Assembly (NCBI GenBank): GCA_046349595.1
Contig: JAXMCA010000002.1
Coordinates: forward strand, 1,798,001-1,862,000
Source of the DNA: JACRLW01 sp046349595
Lineage (GTDB): Bacteria; Planctomycetota; UBA1135; UBA2386
Length of the DNA stretch: 64,000 nucleotides
Direction: 5' to 3'
In this document: one piece after another, positions 1 through 8,060 of the stretch
How the letters are laid out: every line of letters starts with the position of its first letter
Position numbering within the stretch: position 1 is the stretch's first letter
Position numbers and translations under genes: made by a program
Notes under the pieces: model-generated
The model's input: the letters and a program-made list of their open reading frames with translations, nothing else
Database searches by the model: none
Told to the model about the DNA's origin: nothing

Positions 1-171
1 GGCACCCGTGACCGGGCTGATGGTGGACAGGACCCCGTTGTAGGCGAGACCGACGAGCCTGTGCTGGCCGGTGAGCAGCGAACCACAGCAGACGAGGATC
101 GAAACGGCAAGGCGCAGCGCATGGATCGTGATGGAGGCCCGGATGGCAGGGACGCGCAGTCGCTCATCAGA
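1..171 (-). CDS. N-terminus of an exported protein, cut by the window edge
   Basis: The minus strand is open from the TAG at 172-174 to the window edge. The translation contains a hydrophobic stretch, LRLAVSILVCCGSLLTGQHR, followed by VGLAYNGVLSTISPVTGA. This looks like an export signal leading into a beta-propeller-like repeat of the 'LYGIAYDG-L-INPxTGA' type found in secreted planctomycetal proteins. No ATG, GTG or TTG lies in this frame after the stop, so the start is uncertain; the CTG codons at 157-159 and 115-117 are the only near-canonical options. The gene could equally be damaged at its 5' end. Everything past residue ~55 lies outside the window, so no function can be assigned. Confidence 0.4.
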
Positions 172-429
172 CTAGCGGAATCCCAGCGGACTCCATGTTC
201 GGCGCTCGGCGATGCCGCAATGTGAGCCTGTCCCGATCGGGTGCTGGCCGGAGCGGCGCTTCGCACGCGCGCGAAACACTTACGGGTGGCCGTCGAGCCC
301 GCGCTCCACCGAAGGCGCGCGGCCGGGCGAAGCGACACCGCGACCCCCGGGCCATCGTGCGACGTCACATCCGCGATGCCATCGATGTCTCGCCCGCCCT
401 CACGGTGACTCGCGACCGGAGAAAGTCAT

Positions 430-503
430 CACGCCCGGCGGGATTCGAACCCACGACCCCCGGTTTAGGAAACCGGTGCTCTATCCAACTGAGCTACGGG
501 CGC
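430..503 (-). tRNA. tRNA-Arg (anticodon CCT)
   Basis: The 74-nt minus-strand sequence folds as a full cloverleaf. The acceptor stem GCGCCCG pairs with CGGGCGT, with a G-U pair at 1-72. The D arm is GCTC/GAGC. The anticodon stem CCGGT/ACCGG encloses the loop TTCCTAA, giving anticodon CCT (Arg, AGG codons). The T arm GTGGG/CCCGC has the TTCGAAT loop. The discriminator base is G and CCA is not encoded. Confidence 0.95.
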
Positions 504-546
504 GCGAGGCCGCAAGCTAGCGGAGCACGTCGGCTGCGCAAACCGC

Positions 547-2631
547 TCAGCGACCTTTCTCCGGCGGTGCGTCGCGCTGCGTGACGGCGATCGGAACGAA
601 GCCGACCTCGAGGCCCTTCGGGGGTGTGACGATCTGCTGCGGTTCGATCGCTGCGAGGGAGCCGCGCGAGACGGGAGCGAGGTAGGTGCCGTCGATCGCC
701 CACTGGCGTTGCACCAGCTCGACGCGACGTTGGAGCTCGGTGCGCTCCGCGTCGGTCCAGGGGAAGCGTTGCATCGCTGGTTGGTCGGCGAAGCGGTACC
801 ACCAGTACTCGACCTCGCTGCCATCGCCGAGTCGCACCGTGAACGGGCCGGCGACCGGACCGGGCTTCCACCACACGCTGTCCTTGTCGCGTGGCGCCGT
901 GTAGGCGTGGCCGCGCGTGCCGGGGCGGAAGTGCGCGTCGACCAGACCGGTGTCGCGGGGCACGTCCTTGGCGTCGACGGGGCGCAGCGCACCGTCCTGT
1001 TCGACGAAGTACTCCGGCAGGGCGCCGCGATCGTCGCCCTTCCACGCGATGCCGTAGGCGCAGCCACCGTCTTGCATCGTGATCACCGAGGCGCGGGCAT
1101 CGAGGCCGGCGATGGCGAGTTCCTTGCCGTCGAGGACCTGACCGAGGTGCAGCTTGTTGGCGTGGGCGGGCATCACCTTGGTGCCCTGCGCTTCGAAGCG
1201 ACCGTCGGCGACCGTGCCGCCGTGGAACCAGGCGCGCATGCGATCGGCGAGGGCGCTCTGGGTCCGTAGGCCTCACGAATCGTCGCGGGACGCGACGATC
1301 CGTGAGGCCTACGGACCCCGGCCAGCAAAGCGGCATGGGCCTTCCTGGTCGGCGCGAAGCGACGACGCGGCAACCCTTGGGTTGCGGCCCAGGCCGCGAT
1401 GGGCGTAGAAGCGGACATCCTGCATCAACCACGATCGGCCGTCGTCGTCGATCGGCCATTCGATGCGCGGGATCCTGGTGAAGCGGCGTCCGTCGGCGCT
1501 GCGCGCTTCGAACATCGGCACCGTGTTGACCTCCATCGCACCGCTGCCCATCTCGCCGGCGCGGCAATCGAGGGTGCGGCCGGCAGCAGGCGGGTAGCCG
1601 TTGGCGATCGCGCTCCAGGCCGAGGGGATCCAGAAGGCGACGGGGCCGCGGAAGTTGTCGGCGTCGAGGAAGAAGGTCCAGGCGAGATCGCCGGTTGGGG
1701 CGACGTCGCCGTGTTCGAGGGGTTCGAGTGACCAGCGGACGGCGTCGTCCTGGGAGTCGGGAGCGAGGAGCGAATCACCGCCCCGTGCGGCTCGCAACAC
1801 GTCGCCGCCGCCATCGTGCAGCAGCACCCATGCGTCGACCTTCGCATCGAGCGGCGTGTGCGGAGCGTCGCTGAGTGCGATGTGCACCGCGCCGTCCGCG
1901 GCGGGCGTGATGTCCCACACCTCATGCGCACCCTCGCCACGCGGTGCGAGCGCGAGGGCTCCCTGCGCATCGACGCAGAGACAGCGCTGCGGACCCGTCG
2001 CACGCAGCGCGATGCGATGCGGTCCGCGCCGTTCGACCCAGGGCAGCGCCATCCAGGCCGAGCCGATCAGCTCGTGGCTGTCACCGGCCTTCAGCGTGAG
2101 TCCATCGGGCGGGACGAGCAGACGGTTGCTGACCTGTGCGAGCGCGAGCTGATCGGCGGCGAGCGCCTGCATGCGTCCGAAGCCGAAGCCGGGCGAGGAC
2201 ACCTCGAAGGAGTAGCAGCTCGGCGTGCCGTTCATGCGGTACTTCGGCACGGCACTCGGGAAGCGCGTGCTCGCCCAGAAGCCGAGACCGCCCTCGATGG
2301 TCTGGAACACGCTCGCGAAGCTTGGGCCGCGCTCGGTCCAGTTGCGGGCGACGCTGCCCGGTGGACACAGTGGCTCCGTGTAGCCGCGGTTGTCGGGCAC
2401 GATCCACGTCGACGGCAGACCGATCTGGAAGCCGTCGAATGGCGACGGCGTCAGCGGCCAGGCCGTCGCGTGGTAGCTCGCGCCGAATCCGAAGTCGGGC
2501 GGCGGTGCTTCGATGCGGACGCCGATGTAGCCGTGCAGTCCGCCGCTGCGCTGGCGCAACTTCGGCTGTTGCGCGGTGATCGTCGGGGAGAGCAGGAGCG
2601 ATCCGATCGCCAACGTGGTGCGGACGAGCAT
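547..2631 (-). pseudogene. Secreted protein gene interrupted in frame by a palindromic repeat element
   Basis: The first part (2631 down to about 1402) encodes a signal peptide ending SPTITAQQ and about 410 residues ending WLMQDVRFYA. The second part (1260 down to 547) continues in the same frame as QSALADRMRAWFHGGT and runs about 235 residues to the stop. Between them lie 141 nt (47 codons) that match a dispersed repeat and bring in two in-frame stops, TAG at 1309-1311 and TGA further on. Removing 1261-1401 restores a continuous reading frame across TAC GCC CAG, giving a protein of about 645 residues. I do not recognise the family; it has no catalytic motif I can name and is rich in Trp, Tyr and Pro like other exported proteins here. 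As it stands, only the truncated 440-residue N-terminal part, and perhaps a 230-residue part starting at ATG 1239, could be made. Two unrelated genes are possible but less likely given the frame match. Confidence 0.7.
1261..1401 (-). repeat. Dispersed palindromic element, copy A (inside a coding region)
   Basis: A 141-bp insertion. Positions 1261-1287 and 1291-1317 are inverted repeats of 27 bp with one mismatch, separated by 3 nt, so the strand can form one very long hairpin. The remainder (about 1318-1400) contains two smaller palindromes: GCGGCC/GGCCGC, and AACCC/GGGTT around 1373-1386. Related sequence occurs at about 17,470-17,560, 19,246-19,362 and 46,032-46,168. Copy A is the only one lying inside a gene, and its length is a multiple of three. 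Confidence 0.85.
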
Positions 2632-2735
2632 GGAAGGAACGTAGCGTGCGCGTCTCGACGTCGACGATAGTCTCCCCGCGAACCCACCGAACTCCTGCGC
2701 AACACTCCGTGGTTCGCGTGCACGGGATTCATGCC

Positions 2736-3479
2736 ATGACCACCGATTCCCATCGTTCGCCCTCGATCTCGACTACCCTGTCGCGTCGCTCGCTGATCGG
2801 CGGTGCAGGTGCCGGCGCGTTCGCGATGCTCATGCCGCCCACGGGTGTCGCGGGCGAGGTCGCCGCCGTGCCCGAGTACATCCTTCCCGAGTTGCCGTAC
2901 GCCTATGACGCGCTCGAGCCCTTCGTCGATGCGCAGACGATGGAGCTGCACCACAAGAAGCACCACGGCGGGGCGGTCAACGGTCTGAACAAGACCCTCG
3001 CCTCGCTGGCCGATGCGTGCGCGAAGCAGGACTTCGCGGCGACCGGGAAGTTGACCGAGTCGCTCGCCTACTACGGATCGAGTCACGTGCTGCACGGCAC
3101 CTTCTGGACCAACATGAAGAAGGGCGGCGGCGGGGCGCCTGCTGGCGAACTGGCGGGTGCGATCAACGCGACGTTCGGAAGCGTCGAAGCCCTGCGCGGC
3201 CTCTTCCTCGCGGCGTCGAATGCGGCGCCCGGAGCCGGATGGGGGCTGCTCGGCCATCACCGCACGCTCGATCGACTGGTCGTGCTCACCGTGCGCGACC
3301 ACGAGAACTCGATCCTCGCCGGTGTCGAACCCCTGCTCGTGTGCGACGTGTGGGAACACGCCTACTACCTGCATTACCAGAACCGGCGAACGGAATGGAC
3401 GCAGGCCTTCTTCGATCACCTGGTCGACTGGGCCGATGTCGCGCGTCGCTTCGATGCGGCTCGCGGCACGAGGCGCTGA
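2736..3479 (+). CDS. Superoxide dismutase, Fe/Mn type, exported with a Tat-like signal
   Basis: 247 residues. It converts superoxide to hydrogen peroxide and oxygen. The ATG at 2736 gives a signal region with a twin-arginine motif, SRRSLIGGAGAGAFA, pointing to Tat export of a folded metalloprotein. The four metal ligands of the family are present: H72 (MELHHKKHH), H120 (SHVLHGTFW), and D204 and H208 (CDVWEHAYY). The family motif WEHAYYLxYQNRR is nearly complete, with His where Asp is usual. An in-frame upstream ATG at 2646 is possible but adds 30 residues before the Tat motif. The last 15 codons, VARRFDAARGTRR and flank, lie in a 200-bp segment repeated at 8422-8621. Metal preference (Fe or Mn) cannot be settled from sequence alone. 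Confidence 0.93.
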   Translation: MTTDSHRSPSISTTLSRRSLIGGAGAGAFAMLMPPTGVAGEVAAVPEYILPELPYAYDALEPFVDAQTMELHHKKHHGGAVNGLNKTLASLADACAKQDFAATGKLTESLAYYGSSHVLHGTFWTNMKKGGGGAPAGELAGAINATFGSVEALRGLFLAASNAAPGAGWGLLGHHRTLDRLVVLTVRDHENSILAGVEPLLVCDVWEHAYYLHYQNRRTEWTQAFFDHLVDWADVARRFDAARGTRR

Positions 3480-3634
3480 GCGTCGCGATCGGCTTCGAGT
3501 CGATTCCTGCGCCGTCTTCCCCGCCGCGAAACGCGTGCAGAGGAACACGGGGACCCTAAGCGCGCCGAGGTGCTGACGGACCAGCGGTTCGACCTCCTCC
3601 CATGCAAGTTCGCCGGTCCCGGTCGCGATGCGGC
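3435..3634. repeat. Left copy of a 200-bp direct repeat (SOD 3' end plus macro-gene 3' end)
   Basis: This matches 8422-8621 without gaps (constant offset of 4987 bp), about 88% identical by eye. It contains the last codons of the SOD gene in its first part and, on the opposite strand, the last ~50 codons of the macro-domain gene. The SOD gene is intact here and the macro gene is intact at the right copy. The pair therefore brackets about 5 kb of added DNA. Confidence 0.8.
3480..3634 (-). pseudogene. 3' fragment of the macro-domain gene
   Basis: The minus strand encodes ATGTGELAWEEVEPLVRQHL and continues through VPVFLCTRFAAGKTAQE. This is the C-terminal ~50 residues of the macro-domain protein encoded intact at 8476-8970. 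The original stop codon is lost, so the frame runs on into the complement of the SOD gene. The fragment has no start of its own and adjoins transposase-derived sequence at about 3635. Confidence 0.75.
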
Positions 3635-3639
3635 ATTGC

Positions 3640-3714
3640 CCTCACGCCGCACCGAGGTTCAGGAGCAGCGAGGGTGCGAGCCGTGCCGGGTCGTCGGCTG
3701 GAGCTCGCCGTGCT
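3640..3714 (-). pseudogene. IS91-like transposase remnant, C-terminal piece of the left copy
   Basis: The minus strand reads APADDPARLAPSLLLNLGAA followed by a stop. It matches 8061-8140, where the same stretch continues upstream into recognisable transposase sequence. Here the upstream part has been separated from it by the 1-kb insert carrying the lipoprotein gene, and resumes at 4748. About 16 bp between two GGAGC repeats is missing compared with the right copy. Confidence 0.6.
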
Positions 3715-3724
3715 GCGCGCCGGG

Positions 3725-3743
3725 GGGGGCCGTCTGGGCCCCC
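3725..3743 (-). terminator. Hairpin terminator of the lipoprotein gene
   Basis: GGGGGCC (3725-3731) pairs with GGCCCCC (3737-3743) around a 5-nt loop. It lies 16 bp beyond the stop codon of the minus-strand lipoprotein gene. There is no U-tract, so termination efficiency is uncertain. Confidence 0.5.
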
Positions 3744-3758
3744 GACCGGCGAAGTGGC

Positions 3759-4727
3759 TCAGTGCACGCGCTGTGGCGCCCCGCGGTTGGCGAAGTACGC
3801 ATCGACCAGCGGCCGCAGCTCGTCGTGAATCTGCGCGAGGGTCTTCCCGCGCCGCTTCGCCCAGAACCCCGGCCAGTCGTCGACGAGGAGCACCTGGGGG
3901 CTGATGAGCTTCAGGTTGCCCTTCGGCGGCGCGGTGGGCGCTGGCGTCACGACCTCGTGCAGGAGTTCACGACAGCGCTCGCCCACCTTCCGGGTGACGA
4001 TGAGCGGCTCGACCTTCGCGTTGTTGGGCAGGTTGTTGTTGGGCAGGTTCATGCGGTTGGCGACGTCGCGCGTCTCCCACGCACGGCCATCGTCGAGCGC
4101 CGCGATGAGCACCGGAATGGCGTCGACGCCGCTGGCGATCAGCGCCCGGCCGGTGGCCTCCTTCTCATCCGACGTCGCCGAGGAGGAGAGTCGCTCGACC
4201 AGCGCCACCACCTCGGCCCGCGCTCCCGGCAGCTCGAGCCTCGCGGTGAGACCCGCCTGCCGCTCCGCGTCGCTCACCACGGCGCCGACATGCGTCACGG
4301 CGAAGCCCGCGCCCGTCCACCGACCTTCGAGCCACAGGGGACACTCCGCGGCACCGGGGCAGGCCTGCCGGGCCCGGTCGGCGAGGCCGATGCCGAGGGC
4401 CGAGTCGTCGAGCGTGAGCGTCGCGGCGTCCGGCGCCGCCCCGAGGAGCCGAGCGCCCTGCACCGTCGAAGGTGGGTTCGCGAGCAGCACCAGCACCGGC
4501 AGCCGCACCAGCGGGCGCGCGCCGTCGGCGGCCCGCTTCGCCAGCCACTGCGCGAGCGCCGGGCCATCGGCGAGGGCCGGGCCGTGCACGAACGGGTGAA
4601 CGGGGGCGGGCGTCATCATCCGCATCGGGGTCGGCTCCGGGGCAGTGCCTGCGTCGGGGCGAGCGCGGGGCCCGGCGGTGCAGGCGAGCACCGCGGGGGT
4701 CAGCAGGAGAAGGAGTCGAGGCCCCAT
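3759..4727 (-). CDS. Putative lipoprotein of unknown function, carried on a 1-kb insert
   Basis: 322 residues. MGPRLLLLLTPAVLACTAG is a lipoprotein signal with Cys16 as the likely lipidated residue, so the product should sit on the outer face of a membrane. A Pro/Ala-rich linker follows. The middle region contains a short HEAT-like stretch (EATGRALIASGVDAIPVLIA) and then a tandem NLPNNNLPNN motif. The C-terminus is WPGFWAKRRGKTLAQIHDEL. I cannot name the family. The gene with its terminator hairpin lies between 9-bp direct repeats CGCCGTGCT at 3706-3714 and 4748-4756, inside a transposase remnant, which argues that it arrived separately from its neighbours. An in-frame upstream ATG at 4775 belongs to the transposase remnant and was not used. 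Confidence 0.75.
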   Translation of the reverse strand: MGPRLLLLLTPAVLACTAGPRARPDAGTAPEPTPMRMMTPAPVHPFVHGPALADGPALAQWLAKRAADGARPLVRLPVLVLLANPPSTVQGARLLGAAPDAATLTLDDSALGIGLADRARQACPGAAECPLWLEGRWTGAGFAVTHVGAVVSDAERQAGLTARLELPGARAEVVALVERLSSSATSDEKEATGRALIASGVDAIPVLIAALDDGRAWETRDVANRMNLPNNNLPNNAKVEPLIVTRKVGERCRELLHEVVTPAPTAPPKGNLKLISPQVLLVDDWPGFWAKRRGKTLAQIHDELRPLVDAYFANRGAPQRVH

Positions 4728-4747
4728 GCGCGCAGCATAGGCGCGTC

Positions 4748-4902
4748 CGCCGTGCTTGCGAAGGAAGCGGAGCACGCGAGGGCGGATCGCTCAGGCGAGC
4801 TTGTCGATGTCAGAGTCGGTGATCGCCGCAGCCGGATGGAAGGTTGGATCTTCCGCGCTCGACGGCGGGCGCGTGAAGGTTCCATCCGGCCACGAGGTGT
4901 GG
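4748..4902 (-). mobile_element. IS91-like transposase remnant, middle piece of the left copy
   Basis: Positions 4752-4902 match 8161-8311 with four differences in 151 bp. The minus strand encodes HTSWPDGTFTRPPSS and continues through FHPAAAITDSDIDKLA to VLRFLRKHGG. The His-x-His of the catalytic HUH motif, present in the right copy, is truncated here. An in-frame TGA follows KLA. At 4902/4903 the transposase sequence stops abruptly and joins an imidazolonepropionase fragment. The remnant cannot encode an active enzyme. Confidence 0.75.
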
Positions 4903-5120
4903 CACGGGATGTGTGTGGCAGTCGACGAAGCCGGGGAAGACGACGACGCCGCGGAGGTCGTGCTCGATCGCTGCGCGGTCGCGCCGCGCCACTTCGTCGG
5001 TCGGCTCGACCGCGACGATCCGGCCGCCACGCACCGCCACCGCCCCGTCCGGGACGATGGCGAGCGCGTCGATCGCCGCACGGTCCCGGGGGTCAGCGTG
5101 ACGAGCTCCTCGGCGTGCAC
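4903..5120 (-). pseudogene. hutI: 5' fragment of an imidazolonepropionase-like amidohydrolase gene
   Basis: From ATG 5120 the minus strand reads MHAEELVTLTPG. After one missing base in a G run it continues in the next frame as DRAAIDALAIVPDGAVAVRG, then GRIVAV, and then VVVFPGFVDCHTHPV. This is the N-terminal region of imidazolonepropionase (histidine degradation; hydrolyses 4-imidazolone-5-propanoate), including the first metal-binding His-x-His in GFVDCHTHPV. The coding sequence ends at the join with the transposase remnant at 4903, so about 80% of the enzyme is missing. Frameshift and truncation together make it a pseudogene. A related amidohydrolase of the same superfamily is the alternative to HutI. 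Confidence 0.7.
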
Positions 5121-5270
5121 GACAGGCGGTCGACGGTCGCGGGCAGTCGGGCCGGATCCTTCCGTCCTGCCTCGGCCGAACGGCCGGTGCGATCGATGTT
5201 CCGGCCTCGTGCCGGGATCCGCGCCGAATCCCGGTCACGTCGGAGCGCGATTCCTGATCGCCCTCCTGAG

Positions 5271-7913
5271 ATGTCTTCCGTCACGCCTTCCGGCCGCCAC
5301 GGCCGCTCCCTCCGGGTCCTTCTCGCGTTCGTCGTCGCGACCGTGCTCGTCGCTGTCGCGCCCCGCGCGCAAGTCGCCGTCTACCACGGCGTTACCGCGG
5401 CGACCCACCAGACCCAGTGGACGAATCTGTCAGGCCAGGGCTACCGACCCCTCGCGCTCAGCGTGTCGGGTGGGCTTGCCGCGCAGCGCTACTCGGCGGT
5501 CTGGGTGCGGCGGATCGGCGCGGTGTACGCGGGGGTCCACGGGTTGACCCGCGCGCAGTACCAGTCGTGGAGGACGACGACGATCGCGGCGGGCTACCGG
5601 CCGTTCCTGGTCACGGCCTCGGGCCAGGGCTCGGACGAGGTGTTCGCGGCGGTCTACCTGCGCGACAACGTCACCGCCGTCGACGAGGTCGCCGCCTCGG
5701 GTTCGTCCCTCGACTCCCGGATGTCGTGGGCGCGGTCGAATGGCTACATCCCGACCTGCTTCGAGGAGTTCGGTTCGTCGGCGACGCCGCTCTACTGCGG
5801 AGTGTGGGTGCCGTACTCCGGCGACGCGGCGTGGGGATACTCGCGCGGCCAGTCGGCGACGCAGTACCAGGCGACGTTCGACGCGCAGACGGAGGGCCAC
5901 GCGCGGCCGACGTTCGTCGACATCTCGGACCGGCAGACCTACTCCGCGATCTGGCGCGACGACCAGATCGGTTCGTGGGCAGCACTCCACGACCTGACGG
6001 CGGCCGCGGTGCAGACGGAGGTCAACAACCGGCCGAACGAGTTCCCGCTGTTCCTGCAGTGCGGCGGCACCGGCTCCGCAGCGCGGTGGGTGACGGTGTT
6101 CGTTCAGAACGACGCGATCCTGCCACGCACGCTGACGCGCACCGGCACCGCCGTCATCTCGATGGATCCGTTCGACAGCTACATGGCGAACCTGATCCAG
6201 TCGACCAACGCGCGCGCCGCGTCGATCGCGATCGCGAAGGACGGGCGCCTGGTCTACGCGCGCGGCTACACGTGGGCCGAGGCCGGCTATCCGATCACGC
6301 AGCCGACGAGCATGTTCCGGGTCGCGAGCTGCTCGAAGCCACTCGCGGCACTCGCCGCCCACGTGCTCGACCAGAACAACGTGTTCTTCTCGATGTCGAC
6401 GCTCGTCGGTGCGAACCTCGGCCTCGTCGGCTCCTTCGCGGACTTCCAGGACGTTCGCGTCCGCCACGCGATCCAGCACTCGTCGGGCATCGTCCGCGAC
6501 ATCGACAGTTGGCCGGTCGCGCAGTGGCTGAACCAAGGCTCCCCGACGCTGCCGGTCACGGCGTGGGACACCGCGCGCTACGCGTCGCTGCAGCCGCTCC
6601 AGTTCGCGCCCGGCACCGGCGACTCGTACTCGAACATCGCCTACACGCTGCTCGGCCAGGTGCTCGAGAACGTCGCCGGCAAGACCTACGAGCGCGTACT
6701 GCGCGAGGACGTCGCGGCGCCGCTCGGCGTCACGCGCCTGTGGATCGGCGGGAGCCGCCGGAGCCAGCTCCGCAGCGGCGAGGTCTTCTACCACGACGAC
6801 GCGCTCAACCTCGCGAGCAGCGACCTGCACACCGACCGCCGCCCGCTGACCTGCACCTATGGCGGCGGCAGCTACGGCAACGTCCCGCGCATCGATGCGC
6901 CGGGCGGCGTCGTCACGTCGGCCGTCGACTACGTGCGGATCCTGACGGGCGCGTACGACCTCGCGCAGGACGGCATGTTGCTGTCGACGACGACGCGCGA
7001 CGCGGTGCTCGCCGCGCCGGTCGCCCCGGTCGCGGTCGACCTCGGCGGCTTCGCGCAGGACGTCCGGCCAGGCGGTGTCGTCGCACACGGCAAGAGCGGT
7101 GTGCTGTGGGGGGTGTCGTCGCAGGTGATCTACCGCAGCGATGGCATCTCGATCGCGGTGTTCGTCAACAAGTCGAACTCGCACGCGAACCGCGACTCGC
7201 TGAACAGCATCGCCGACGGCATGACGTCGTGGCCGACGCACGACCTGTTCCCGCAGCACGGTCTGCCGGCCTACGCGCGCGTCGTGCCGCGGGTCACCGG
7301 CGTCAGCCCGGCGACGCTGCCGAACGTGACCGACCAGCCGTTCGTGATCGAGGGCGAAGTGCTGACCGGCGTCGACAGGGTCGCGTTCGGCAGCACGACG
7401 ATCACCAGCCGGAGTGGCTCGACCTGGGCCGATGGCTGGTTCGAGATCCGCGACGACCGGCACCTCGCCGTCTTTCCGCCGCAAGGGCTCCTCCCGACGA
7501 CCTACTCGATCCGTCTCTACAACGGGCTCTACGCGAGTCCGAGCATCGACGTGTCGCTGTCGCGGCAGACGGCGCGGATCCTCGGCGGGCCGTCGTCGTC
7601 GCGGACCGGGTTCGACCTGGTGGCATCGCGCGGCGCGTCGTCGTCGAGCGCGGACGCACTTCTGTGCTTCAGCCTGCTCGCCACGCCGAGCAGCCTGCCG
7701 GGCGTCGTCGACCTCGGGATCGGGGCCGGCTTCACGCAGATCTGGACGTGGCCGACGACCGTCCCGTTCAACCTGCTGACCGGCGCCGCCCGTTGGTCGG
7801 TGCCGGACCTCGGTCCGGCGACGCTGCACTTCCAGGCGCTGATCGTGGACCCGCGGTCGATCAATCCGCTGCCGTTCCCGACGACGAACGTGCAGACGGT
7901 CCAGAGCTTCTGA
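5271..7913 (+). CDS. Secreted BTRD1-repeat / serine beta-lactamase-fold hydrolase with TIG-like C-terminus
   Basis: 880 residues from ATG 5271. A signal peptide (LLAFVVATVLVAVAPRAQ) leads into tandem repeats up to about residue 300 (WTNLSGQGYRPLALSVSG; WRTTTIAAGYRPFLVTASG) of the bacterial tandem repeat domain 1 (BTRD1) type. Residues ~310-650 form a class C beta-lactamase/penicillin-binding-protein-like hydrolase with all three motifs: S353-C-S-K356, Y453-S-N455 and H606-G-K-S-G610. A TIG/IPT-like domain follows (VSPATLPNVTDQPFVIEGEV), then the planctomycetal C-terminal module. In this family the serine hydrolase may act as an esterase, peptidase or beta-lactamase; the sequence does not decide which. 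The gene stands alone between transposase remnants in the island. The frame is also open upstream to 3570, but the signal peptide fixes this start. Confidence 0.88.
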   Translation: MSSVTPSGRHGRSLRVLLAFVVATVLVAVAPRAQVAVYHGVTAATHQTQWTNLSGQGYRPLALSVSGGLAAQRYSAVWVRRIGAVYAGVHGLTRAQYQSWRTTTIAAGYRPFLVTASGQGSDEVFAAVYLRDNVTAVDEVAASGSSLDSRMSWARSNGYIPTCFEEFGSSATPLYCGVWVPYSGDAAWGYSRGQSATQYQATFDAQTEGHARPTFVDISDRQTYSAIWRDDQIGSWAALHDLTAAAVQTEVNNRPNEFPLFLQCGGTGSAARWVTVFVQNDAILPRTLTRTGTAVISMDPFDSYMANLIQSTNARAASIAIAKDGRLVYARGYTWAEAGYPITQPTSMFRVASCSKPLAALAAHVLDQNNVFFSMSTLVGANLGLVGSFADFQDVRVRHAIQHSSGIVRDIDSWPVAQWLNQGSPTLPVTAWDTARYASLQPLQFAPGTGDSYSNIAYTLLGQVLENVAGKTYERVLREDVAAPLGVTRLWIGGSRRSQLRSGEVFYHDDALNLASSDLHTDRRPLTCTYGGGSYGNVPRIDAPGGVVTSAVDYVRILTGAYDLAQDGMLLSTTTRDAVLAAPVAPVAVDLGGFAQDVRPGGVVAHGKSGVLWGVSSQVIYRSDGISIAVFVNKSNSHANRDSLNSIADGMTSWPTHDLFPQHGLPAYARVVPRVTGVSPATLPNVTDQPFVIEGEVLTGVDRVAFGSTTITSRSGSTWADGWFEIRDDRHLAVFPPQGLLPTTYSIRLYNGLYASPSIDVSLSRQTARILGGPSSSRTGFDLVASRGASSSSADALLCFSLLATPSSLPGVVDLGIGAGFTQIWTWPTTVPFNLLTGAARWSVPDLGPATLHFQALIVDPRSINPLPFPTTNVQTVQSF

Positions 7914-7967
7914 TGTGCGCGCACGCCGGCCACCGCAGGAACAGCGGTGGGCCGGCGATTCTCGCCT

Positions 7968-8060
7968 CTTGCCGAGCTGCAGATCGGCGACAGCCGCGTC
8001 ATGCTCGCCGACGACTTCCCGGATTGGAACGGCGGCGTCTCGCGCGCTGCGGCCTTGCAC
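7968..8060 (+). pseudogene. Fragment of a PhnB/VOC-family protein gene
   Basis: A short frame reads AELQIGDSRVMLADDFPDWN, which resembles the conserved 'AELxIGDSxVMLADEFP' strand of PhnB-like vicinal-oxygen-chelate proteins. There is no start, and the frame ends at TGA 8061-8063 where transposase-derived sequence begins. Only about 30 codons remain. The match rests on one motif, so the call is tentative. Confidence 0.45.

Noticed and set aside
3570..5270. Upstream extension of the hydrolase gene frame by 567 codons
   Set aside because: The extension covers transposase, lipoprotein and hutI fragments in the wrong sense, and the signal peptide begins at 5271.
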